Positions 57,361 to 64,000 of a stretch of 64,000 nucleotides of DNA are shown one piece after another. A program made the position numbers and the translations under genes. How positions within the stretch are numbered: position 1 is the stretch's first letter; the number at the start of each line of letters is the position of its first letter. The notes below the pieces were generated by a model that was not told where the DNA came from, made no database searches, and was given only the letters and a program-made list of their open reading frames with translations. Source of the stretch: Sinorhizobium meliloti (GTDB taxonomy: Bacteria > Pseudomonadota > Alphaproteobacteria > Rhizobiales > Rhizobiaceae); contig NZ_CP141213.1 of assembly GCF_035610345.1 (NCBI RefSeq), forward strand, positions 248,001 to 312,000, given 5' to 3'.

Positions 57361-58356
57361 ATGACATTTTCCCGCAGAACCTTCCTTGGCGGTGTTGCCG
57401 CCGGCGCAGCCCTCTCGCTCGCCACGCCGTCGCTCGTGCGCGCGCAGGAAACGCGCACCTTGCGCCTCGGCATCGTCACGCCGCCGGGACATCCCTGGAA
57501 CAATGCCGCACTCAAGGTGGGCGAAGCCCTCAAGGCAGAGACGAACGGTCGCCTGTCGATCTCGGTCTTTCCGGCCGGCCAGCTCGGCAACGAGGCCGCG
57601 ATGCTGCAGCAGATGCAGAGCGGCGCGCTCGATCTCGGCTGGATCATGACCGCCGAACTCGGCTCGCGCATTCCCGCCGTTGCCGCGATCAACGCGCCCT
57701 GGGTCGTCGATTCGACTGCCAAGGTCGCCAAGCTCGTGCGCGAGCCGGTCGCCATGAAGCTCCTCGACGTCCTTCCGGCCGAGACCGGAACGGTCGGCCT
57801 TGCCTGGGGCATCACCACCATGCGCGTCGTCTTCTCGGCCAAGGAGATCGCCGGGCTCGACGACATCAACGGCATGAAGCTGCGCATCAATACGACGCCC
57901 GCCTATCGCGATTTCTACCAGCTCCTCGGCGCAGCGCCGACGCCGATTCCGACGCCGGCTGTTTTCGACGCCATGTCGAACGGCCAGGTGGACGGTCTGG
58001 AGGCGGACCTCGACTTCTCCTGGAACCAGCGCTTCGACAAGGTGTCCAAGACCATGCTGAAGATGAACGCCATCTTCATGCCCTGCGTCGCGCTGGCCTC
58101 CGGTCGCGTCTGGCAGACCCTTCCCGAGGCCGACCGGGAGATCATCGCCCGCCTTACCAAGGCGGCGCTCGACGAGCAGATCGACGCGACCGTCGCCAAC
58201 GAGCCGGCCCTCCTCGACAAATTCGCCGGCGCAGGCATTCCGATCAAGGATGTCACCGTCGCCGATGCCGGACGGATCATCGCCGAATACGATAAGATCT
58301 GGCTGCCGAAGGCACCGGTTCTCGCCGAACTTCGCAAGGTCGGCGCAACGCTCTGA
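57361..58356 (+). CDS. TRAP transporter substrate-binding protein (DctP type), Tat signal
   Basis: A 331-residue periplasmic binding protein. The leader contains SRRTFLGGVAAG, a twin-arginine signal, with cleavage near VRAQE (residue 31). The DctP fold is visible: PGHPWNNAALKVGEALKAET (42-62), GMKLRINTTPAYRDFYQLLG (about 171-190), with the conserved Arg for carboxylate binding in KLRIN, and NGQVDGLEADLDF. It delivers a carboxylate-type ligand, so C4-dicarboxylates or sugar acids are both possible. A strong terminator follows. Confidence 0.92.
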   Translation: MTFSRRTFLGGVAAGAALSLATPSLVRAQETRTLRLGIVTPPGHPWNNAALKVGEALKAETNGRLSISVFPAGQLGNEAAMLQQMQSGALDLGWIMTAELGSRIPAVAAINAPWVVDSTAKVAKLVREPVAMKLLDVLPAETGTVGLAWGITTMRVVFSAKEIAGLDDINGMKLRINTTPAYRDFYQLLGAAPTPIPTPAVFDAMSNGQVDGLEADLDFSWNQRFDKVSKTMLKMNAIFMPCVALASGRVWQTLPEADREIIARLTKAALDEQIDATVANEPALLDKFAGAGIPIKDVTVADAGRIIAEYDKIWLPKAPVLAELRKVGATL

Positions 58357-58363
58357 GCCTCTC

Positions 58364-58399
58364 GGATGGGGAAGGCGGCCCGCGCCGCCTTCCCCATCC
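58364..58399 (+). terminator. Strong hairpin terminator after the TRAP operon
   Basis: A perfect 15-bp stem: GGATGGGGAAGGCGG (58364-58378) with CCGCCTTCCCCATCC (58385-58399), loop of six, eight bases beyond the stop. No T-run follows, but the length makes it an effective block. Confidence 0.75.
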
Positions 58400-58526
58400 G
58401 GTTCGCGAAAACCCCGCACCCTTTCCCCATCCCGCCAGCCGCTTGGCACGCAAATCGCCTCAATCTGCTTGCGCCCTGGCCCGCCGCAGGCCAAGAGAGC
58501 CTGAGGAGATCCTGGGTGGTCCACAG

Positions 58527-59744
58527 ATGGAAAGAAAAGAAATCGCAATTATCGGCGGCGGTCCCGCCGGTCTGATGGCCGCGGAAGTCTTGTCCCGCTC
58601 GGGCCATGCGGTGACCGTCTACGAGGCTATGCCGACCGCGGCGCGCAAATTCCTGCTCGCGGGAAAATCCGGCCTGAACATAACCCATTCCGAAGCGTAC
58701 CGGGACTTCGCAGCGCGCTTCGGCGATGCTTCGGCAAGCCTGCGCCCGGCCCTTGATGCCTTTACCCCGCAGGACGTGCGCGCCTGGGCAGCCGGACTTG
58801 ACGCGGAGACCTTCGTCGGCTCTTCCGGCCGCGTGTTTCCGAAGGCTATGAAGGCCTCGCCGCTGTTGCGCAGCTGGCTCCGCCGGCTGGAGGGCCAGGG
58901 CGTCCGGCTTCTAACACGCCATCGCTGGTCGGGTTTCACGGAGAATGGCTACGTATTCGATACGCCGGAAGAAAAGACGGTCGTTCGTTGCGACGCGGCT
59001 CTCCTGGCGCTTGGCGGCGCAAGCTGGCCACGGCTCGGCTCCGACGCCGCCTGGGTGCCGTTGCTGCGGGCAAGAGGCGTGCCGATCAGCGATTTCCGCC
59101 CTGCCAATTGCGGTTTCGACGTCGCCTGGACGCAAATTTTCCGCGAGCGTTTTGCCGGCCAACCGCTGAAAGGCGTTACCGCAACATCCGATGCGGGGAC
59201 GATCCCGGGCGAATTCGTGGTGAGCCGCCACGGCATCGAAGGCAGCCTCGTCTACGCCCATGCGGCAAGCCTGCGCGACCGGCTGGACCGGGACGGCAAG
59301 GCGGCGCTCCTCCTTGACCTCACACCCGGCCGCACGGCCGAGAGGCTCGCGCGGGATCTCGCGCGACAAGACCGCAAGGCGAGCTTCTCCAACCGCCTGC
59401 GCAAGGGCGCGGGGCTCGACATTGTCAAGGCGTCATTGCTGCGCGAACTCTCGACGGAGGCGGCACGAGCCGCGCCGGAGCAACTCGCTGCCGTGATCAA
59501 GGCCTTGCCCGTTCCGGTGCTCGCAACACGGCCGATCACCGAAGCGATCTCATCGGCCGGCGGGATCCGCCTGAACGCCATCGATGACCGCTACATGCTG
59601 AAGGCGCTCCCCGGCCTCTTCGCCGCCGGAGAAATGCTCGACTGGGAGGCGCCGACCGGCGGCTATCTCCTCACCGCGTGCCTTGCCATGGGCCGTGCTG
59701 CGGCCCGCGGCGTCGAAGCATGGCTCGCCGATGTCCTTCAGTAA
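58527..59744 (+). CDS. FAD-dependent oxidoreductase, HI0933/BaiN family
   Basis: A 405-residue flavoprotein with FAD-binding dinucleotide fold IIGGGPAGLMAAEVLSRSG (8-26) and the HI0933-type markers ARKFLLAGKSGLNITHSE (about 39-55) and GEMLDWEAPTGGYLLTACLAMG near the C-terminus. The ribosome binding site for ATG 58527 is modest (TGGGTGG). It is not related to the TRAP operon, from which it is separated by a terminator, and is convergent with an ABC permease. Activity and substrate are unknown. Confidence 0.87.
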   Translation: MERKEIAIIGGGPAGLMAAEVLSRSGHAVTVYEAMPTAARKFLLAGKSGLNITHSEAYRDFAARFGDASASLRPALDAFTPQDVRAWAAGLDAETFVGSSGRVFPKAMKASPLLRSWLRRLEGQGVRLLTRHRWSGFTENGYVFDTPEEKTVVRCDAALLALGGASWPRLGSDAAWVPLLRARGVPISDFRPANCGFDVAWTQIFRERFAGQPLKGVTATSDAGTIPGEFVVSRHGIEGSLVYAHAASLRDRLDRDGKAALLLDLTPGRTAERLARDLARQDRKASFSNRLRKGAGLDIVKASLLRELSTEAARAAPEQLAAVIKALPVPVLATRPITEAISSAGGIRLNAIDDRYMLKALPGLFAAGEMLDWEAPTGGYLLTACLAMGRAAARGVEAWLADVLQ

Positions 59745-59782
59745 CACTGCGGATCGCAGCACGTCTTCACATCCGTCAGCGC

Positions 59783-60814
59783 TCAGCTTTTCGGTCTGAT
59801 GGAGAACATGGCACCGGCGGCGACAATGAAGAGCCCGATGATTGCAAGTTGAAATGTGCTCGGGATGCCGACGAGGATCAGCACATTGTTGACGAGCGTG
59901 ATCAGCAGTACCCCGAGAAGTGTTCCGAGCACCGTACCCGAGCCTCCGGTGATGCGCGCGCCACCAAGGACGACCGCGGCAATGACGTCCAGCTCCGACC
60001 CCGCCAGATCGAAAGGGTTGGCGAGACGATTGCTCGACACGTGCATGATACCCGCGATCCCGGCGAGCAGACCGGCATAGGCAAAGACGTACACATGGAC
60101 AGTGCGCAGGTTGTATCCGAGACGCGAAGCGATACTGGCGTTTCCGCCAACCGCATAGATAGCCCGGCCGATAAGGGTCCGCTTGAGGATATACCAGGTG
60201 GCGAGTGCAGCGACGACCAGAACGAGGAAATAGGCGGGCAAAGTCGAGACTGCACCATTCGCCCCCTCGTGCCGTAAAAGCGCGAGCTTTCCGAAAGCGT
60301 CCATGGATTCGGGGATGTTCATGAACAGTGCCGTTCCGACGAAGGTCAGCAGAAACCCGCGGATCGCATATTGCGTGCCGATCGTCACGATCAGTGATGG
60401 CGCCTTCAATGCGTGGACCAGCAAGCCGTTGCAGATGCCGAGGATCGCGCCGCCGGCGGCTGCGATGCCAAGGATCGGCCAGATGGACAGATCCGGCGCA
60501 TAATTCGTGACCAGCATGGTGATGACGTACATCACCAGCGCAGCAATGGCCGTGAACGAGACGTCGAGCCCGCCGGATGCCAGCACGACGAGAACGCCAA
60601 GCGCGAAGAGGCCGCGCACGACGGTGGAGCGTGCCATGTCGAACAGGTTGGAAACCTGCCAGAAGTCCGGATTGATCGTGCCCACGACGATGCAGACGAT
60701 CACGACGAGGAGGAAGGTAACGGCCGGAGGGTGGCGGATAAACCAGCGCATGGTCCGGACTGCGGCGGGCACTCCCTCGGTCCCGCTGACGGGGGTCGCT
60801 GCGACATCGGCCAT
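59783..60814 (-). CDS. Ribose/autoinducer-type ABC transporter permease
   Basis: A 343-residue RbsC-like permease with about nine to ten hydrophobic segments, starting at residue 33, and the conserved LASGGLDVSFTAIAALVMYV (about 78-97). It ends at the usual length. It follows the ATPase by one base. A second permease gene lies at the right edge (63567-64000) before the binding protein, so the importer has two different permease subunits, as in Lsr- or rhamnose-type systems. Confidence 0.9.
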   Translation of the reverse strand: MADVAATPVSGTEGVPAAVRTMRWFIRHPPAVTFLLVVIVCIVVGTINPDFWQVSNLFDMARSTVVRGLFALGVLVVLASGGLDVSFTAIAALVMYVITMLVTNYAPDLSIWPILGIAAAGGAILGICNGLLVHALKAPSLIVTIGTQYAIRGFLLTFVGTALFMNIPESMDAFGKLALLRHEGANGAVSTLPAYFLVLVVAALATWYILKRTLIGRAIYAVGGNASIASRLGYNLRTVHVYVFAYAGLLAGIAGIMHVSSNRLANPFDLAGSELDVIAAVVLGGARITGGSGTVLGTLLGVLLITLVNNVLILVGIPSTFQLAIIGLFIVAAGAMFSIRPKS

Positions 60815-60815
60815 G

Positions 60816-62402
60816 TTATTGAACTCCCTGGCCGTCTTCGGCCATCATCGACTTGTAGATTGCATCTTCCTCAAGCCCTTCGGCCGGAAAGATATCGGCG
60901 ACCCGGCCTTTGCGCATCACCATCACGCGGTCGCAGTTCTGCAGAAGCTCGGGCAGATCATCGCTGATGATGACGACGCTCATGCCGTCTCCTGCAAGGC
61001 GCTGAATGATGCGGAATATCGTGTCCTTCGATCCGACGTCGACGCCGACGGTTGGGCCATGCAGGATGAGCAGGCTCGGCTCGATCGTCAGCCAGCGGCC
61101 GATCAGAACCCTCTGCTGGTTGCCGCCTGAAAGGGACATGACGGGGTTGTCGATATCCGGGGTCGCCACCTGCAGATCGTCGACCGTTTTCTGTGCCAAA
61201 GCCTTCGCCCGGCGGCTGTCGAGCAGGCCGAAAGCCCCCCGCAGTCGGTCGAGGACCGCCATGACAATATTCTCGCGGATGGATTTCCCAAGGAAAAGCC
61301 CTTCAGACAGGCGGTCCTCCGGAACATAGCCGATGCCGGCCTCGATCGCAGAGGCGGGCGACGACAGATCGGCCCGTCTGCCTGCGAGCTGTACCGAGCC
61401 CCGCCGCGCCGGTTCCACGCCGGCCAGCGAAAGCGCAAGCTCGTTTCGCCCGGAATCGAGAAGTCCCGTAATCCCGAATATCTCGCCCTTGGAGACCGTG
61501 AAGCTGACATCGTCGAAGCCGGCGGCCCCGAGCCGCTCCACCGAGAGCAGCGTCTCGTCACCATGCGAATCGACGCGATAACGCGTGTCGTCGAGTTTCT
61601 TGCCCGTCATCCAGAAGCCGAGTTCGGTCTTCGACTGAGTGGCGACGTCGCATTCGGCAACCTTCAGGCCGTCCCGCATGATGATCGCCTGCCCGCCGAT
61701 TGCCTTGCATTCGTCGAGCTTGTGCGTGACGAAAAGGACAGATACGCCCTTGGCGTGCAGGCCGTGCACGACGCGAATGAGGTTGTCCACTTCGCGCCGC
61801 GTCAAAGCGGTCGTCGGCTCATCCATGATGACCAGGCCGGCATCGGAAGCGATCGCGCGGGCAATGGCAATGAGCTGGCGCGTTGCGATGGGGAGTTCTT
61901 CGACGGGTGTCGCCAGAAAGGCGGGCTCCGTCGGCAGACCGACGTCCTTCAATGCACGGACGGCCGTCTCCCGCAGACCCTTGAGGTCGAGACGCCGCGC
62001 GAGGCTGCCGTTGGAGGCAACCAGCTGCTGCGTCAGCGCGACATTCTCCTCGACGCTCAGATTGGGAAGAAGCGACAGGTCCTGATAAACCGTCTCGATG
62101 CCGGCTGCCAGGGCGCCGATCGGCGTCAGGCCCTCGACCTTTTTACCGTTGATCGCAAGCTCACCTCCATCTGCCGGCTGGGCGCCGGAGATGATCTTGA
62201 TGAGCGTGCTCTTGCCGCATCCGTTCTCGCCCATGAGATGGTAGGTGCGGCCGCGCTCGATCGTGAAGCTCACCCCCTTCAGGGCGCGAACGCCGCCAAA
62301 GCGCTTCTCCAGGTCGCGAACTTCCAGGAAAGGCGTCGTATCGCTCCGCGCCTCTGCGGAGGACATCTTCTTCTTGGCAATGATAGTCGACTGCATTGGC
62401 AT
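60816..62402 (-). CDS. ABC transporter ATP-binding protein, two domains (sugar type)
   Basis: A 528-residue double ATPase. Domain 1 has Walker A GENGCGKST near residue 55 and Walker B LVIMDEPTTAL. Domain 2 has SGGNQQRVLIG and LLILHGPTVGVDVG, in which the Walker B Glu region reads HGP instead of DEP, and its Walker A is degenerate (GLLDSGRNE). The start at 62402 is doubtful, with ATG 62396 in frame two codons later. It drives import for the permeases at 59783 and 63567. Confidence 0.9.
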   Translation of the reverse strand: MPMQSTIIAKKKMSSAEARSDTTPFLEVRDLEKRFGGVRALKGVSFTIERGRTYHLMGENGCGKSTLIKIISGAQPADGGELAINGKKVEGLTPIGALAAGIETVYQDLSLLPNLSVEENVALTQQLVASNGSLARRLDLKGLRETAVRALKDVGLPTEPAFLATPVEELPIATRQLIAIARAIASDAGLVIMDEPTTALTRREVDNLIRVVHGLHAKGVSVLFVTHKLDECKAIGGQAIIMRDGLKVAECDVATQSKTELGFWMTGKKLDDTRYRVDSHGDETLLSVERLGAAGFDDVSFTVSKGEIFGITGLLDSGRNELALSLAGVEPARRGSVQLAGRRADLSSPASAIEAGIGYVPEDRLSEGLFLGKSIRENIVMAVLDRLRGAFGLLDSRRAKALAQKTVDDLQVATPDIDNPVMSLSGGNQQRVLIGRWLTIEPSLLILHGPTVGVDVGSKDTIFRIIQRLAGDGMSVVIISDDLPELLQNCDRVMVMRKGRVADIFPAEGLEEDAIYKSMMAEDGQGVQ

Positions 62403-62423
62403 GGTCCGGAGTTGCGGTCAGTT

Positions 62424-62467
62424 CGCCGGCAGGGTCATCCCTGCCGGCGGATGCGGCTGCAGCCGCG
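62424..62467 (-). other. Two hairpins between binding-protein and ATPase genes
   Basis: CGCCGGCAGGG (62424-62434) and CCCTGCCGGCG (62439-62449) form a perfect 11-bp stem with tetraloop. GCGGCTGCAGCCGC (62454-62467) is a perfect 14-bp palindrome directly beside it. They lie 18 bases or more past the binding-protein stop and lack a T-run, so they resemble stabilising intercistronic structures. Confidence 0.65.
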
Positions 62468-62485
62468 TATCCCTTCGATGCGCGA

Positions 62486-63487
62486 TCAGAACGGATACTG
62501 GCTGTAGTTGGACTTATCGACGTCGACCCAGGCTTCGCCGACAACGATGATGCCGTCGCCAGGGCCCTTCTTCACCGACACCTTGTTGTAACCCGGCACC
62601 CCGAGATCCATGCCGTCCGTGATTTCCTTGCCCTCGATCACGAGCTGGGCGACCTTGTTCATGACGTAGCCGGCATCCTTCGGGTCCCAGAAGGAGATGC
62701 TCTGGACGGCACCCGATTCGAGATACTTGGCCGTGTCCTTCGGCAGACCGAGGCCGACGACGCAAACCTTGCCGACGAGGCCGGCTTCTTCGACCGCGCG
62801 GCCGATCCCGATCACGTCAATGGCCGAACCACCCTGGAAGCCCTTGATGTCAGGATACTTACGCAGGATCTCGCGCGCCTTCTCGTAAGCCTTGTTGGCG
62901 TCGTTGAAGGATTCGTTCTTCTCCGAAACGAGTTCCATTTCCGGATATTTCTTGGCGTTCTCCGCGCCGCCGTCGGCCCACTGCACGTGCGTGAGGCTGC
63001 CGAGCGAGCCGACGAACGACGTCCACTTGCCGGACTTGCCCATGCATTCGGCCAGCTTCTCGTTGAAGCGCGCGCCGAAGACCTCGTTATCGAAGGCCTC
63101 GATATCGACCTGCGTGTTCTTCAGGCTGTCGGCTTCGTGCGTGATGATCTTGATGCCGCGGTTCATCGCCCGCTTGAAGACGCCTTCGAGAGCGGAAGGG
63201 TCCATCGGCACGACGGCGATTGCGTTGACGTTCTTCGCGACGAGGTCTTCGATGAGGCGAAGCTGCTGGGCCGCGTCGGCCTTGGCCGGTCCGATCTGAC
63301 TCGTCGAGACAGCTGGATTGTCCTTGCCATAGGCAACGACACCTTCCTCCATGCGCGTGAACCAATTCTCACCGGTCACCTTGACGACGGTAACGACGGA
63401 GGGGGCGTCCTGCGCGACCGCAAGCTGGGCAGCGCAAAGCGCACCCAAAGCGACCGTGCAGGCGGCAATCTTCTTGTAGACAGACAT
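62486..63487 (-). CDS. ABC transporter substrate-binding protein (LsrB/RhaS-like)
   Basis: A 333-residue periplasmic binding protein; signal peptide ends near LAVAQDA (about 25). The mature start VTVVKVTGENWFTRMEEGV and the segments VVPMDPSALEGVFKRAMNRG (about 94-113) and FQGGSAIDVIGIGRAVEEAG (about 215-234) are typical of the peripla_BP_4 group that includes LsrB and RhaS. GAGGAGA precedes ATG 63487. Ligand unknown; the linked catabolic genes, if any, lie beyond the right edge. Confidence 0.9.
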   Translation of the reverse strand: MSVYKKIAACTVALGALCAAQLAVAQDAPSVVTVVKVTGENWFTRMEEGVVAYGKDNPAVSTSQIGPAKADAAQQLRLIEDLVAKNVNAIAVVPMDPSALEGVFKRAMNRGIKIITHEADSLKNTQVDIEAFDNEVFGARFNEKLAECMGKSGKWTSFVGSLGSLTHVQWADGGAENAKKYPEMELVSEKNESFNDANKAYEKAREILRKYPDIKGFQGGSAIDVIGIGRAVEEAGLVGKVCVVGLGLPKDTAKYLESGAVQSISFWDPKDAGYVMNKVAQLVIEGKEITDGMDLGVPGYNKVSVKKGPGDGIIVVGEAWVDVDKSNYSQYPF

Positions 63488-63566
63488 GAGTGTCTCCTCA
63501 TCACTTGTTGTTTGCCCGACCAGAAATCGACGGCGGGGGGCATTGCGCCGTTTGGGGACCTCGGGA

Positions 63567-64000
63567 TCAGCGTCGCGGCGAAAGATATGCGCGGAGATCG
63601 ACGCGCGACGTTGCCAGGAACACGATCAGAAGCAGTCCCCAGGCGCAGTCGCGGAAGAAATTCGAGATATCGAGGAAATTGAACAGGCTGGACAGCATCT
63701 GAAGCGCCGTCGCGGAGAGGACGACGCAGACCGTGCGTCCATACCCGCCGTCAGGCCGTACACCCGCCATCACGACGATCAGAATGGCGATGAGGACGTA
63801 GGAGCTGCCATAGTCCCACTTCACGCTTGAGGTGCGGGCGGCGATGATGATCCCAGCGATGGAAGCAAGCACTCCGCAGACGGTATAGGTCAGAAGAAGC
63901 ATCCGGCGCTGCGGAATGCCGGCGTAACGAGCGGCCTTGGCATTGCTGCCCATCAGGTAGAGCTTGAAACCGAAAGGCGTGAAGCGGAGCACGACACCGA
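63567..64000 (-). CDS. ABC sugar transporter permease, partial (N-terminus outside window)
   Basis: The frame is open through base 64000, so the start lies beyond the window; the GTG at 63992 is internal. The visible ~144 C-terminal residues contain GFKLYLMGSNAKAARYAGIP, a coupling-loop segment of RbsC-type permeases, and four hydrophobic segments. It precedes the binding protein by 79 bp and belongs to the same importer. Confidence 0.88.
   Translation of the reverse strand, partial: GVVLRFTPFGFKLYLMGSNAKAARYAGIPQRRMLLLTYTVCGVLASIAGIIIAARTSSVKWDYGSSYVLIAILIVVMAGVRPDGGYGRTVCVVLSATALQMLSSLFNFLDISNFFRDCAWGLLLIVFLATSRVDLRAYLSPRR

Noticed and set aside
56022..57890. A 622-codon minus-strand frame
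   Set aside because: Antisense to the TRAP permease and binding-protein genes; very rich in His/Asp/Glu/Arg, as shadows of membrane-protein genes are.

Overview
The window is high-GC DNA with rhizobial gene content. The clearest marker is a complete thuEFGKAB operon with divergent thuR, the trehalose/maltose/sucrose system known from Sinorhizobium (Ensifer) meliloti pSymB. Several further ABC and TRAP uptake systems and short palindromic repeats of rhizobial type fit a Sinorhizobium/Ensifer chromid or megaplasmid of the pSymB kind. No rRNA, tRNA, CRISPR array, insertion sequence or replication origin was seen. The species assignment is inference from gene content, not from a database search.

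Layout. (1) 1-9066, minus strand: a truncated haem-binding Tll0287-like gene, then a D-apiose module: lactonase apnL, dehydrogenase apsD, a ribose-type ABC importer (permease, double ATPase, DUF2291 lipoprotein, binding protein) and the oxidoisomerase apnO. (2) 9234-14351, plus: TetR regulator and an RND efflux pair. (3) 14459-18362, plus: AraC-type regulator and a two-subunit molybdenum hydroxylase of isoquinoline 1-oxidoreductase type. (4) 18363-22238: a gene-poor stretch, three very small genes, a small membrane protein, and an MFS exporter facing a TetR gene across three palindromic operators. (5) 22340-46822: an envelope-centred island with an outer-membrane protein, a lipoprotein esterase, a formylglycine-generating enzyme (FGE), DUF2950, DUF3300, an outer-membrane barrel, a Tat-exported HAD phosphatase, a three-gene two-component system, a membrane protein, a MoxR/Bat-type operon, a BCCT transporter, an arylsulfatase and an SPW-repeat protein. 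(6) 46935-54693: thuBAKGFE and thuR. (7) 54715-58356: GntR regulator and a TRAP transporter. (8) 58527-64000: a flavoprotein and a second ribose/autoinducer-type ABC importer that runs off the right edge.

The most interesting signal is in region 5. A near-palindromic motif with core TTGGTCCAA occurs upstream of the HAD phosphatase, the membrane protein at 33884, the arylsulfatase and the FGE. At three of the four sites a plausible -10 box lies 24-25 nt downstream. A FixJ/NarL-type response regulator is encoded in the middle of these targets and is the natural candidate to bind the motif. This would put a sulfatase (CTAGR motif) and its activating FGE (both catalytic cysteines present), encoded about 19 kb apart, together with other envelope proteins under one two-component system. 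The regulon is inferred from sequence only.
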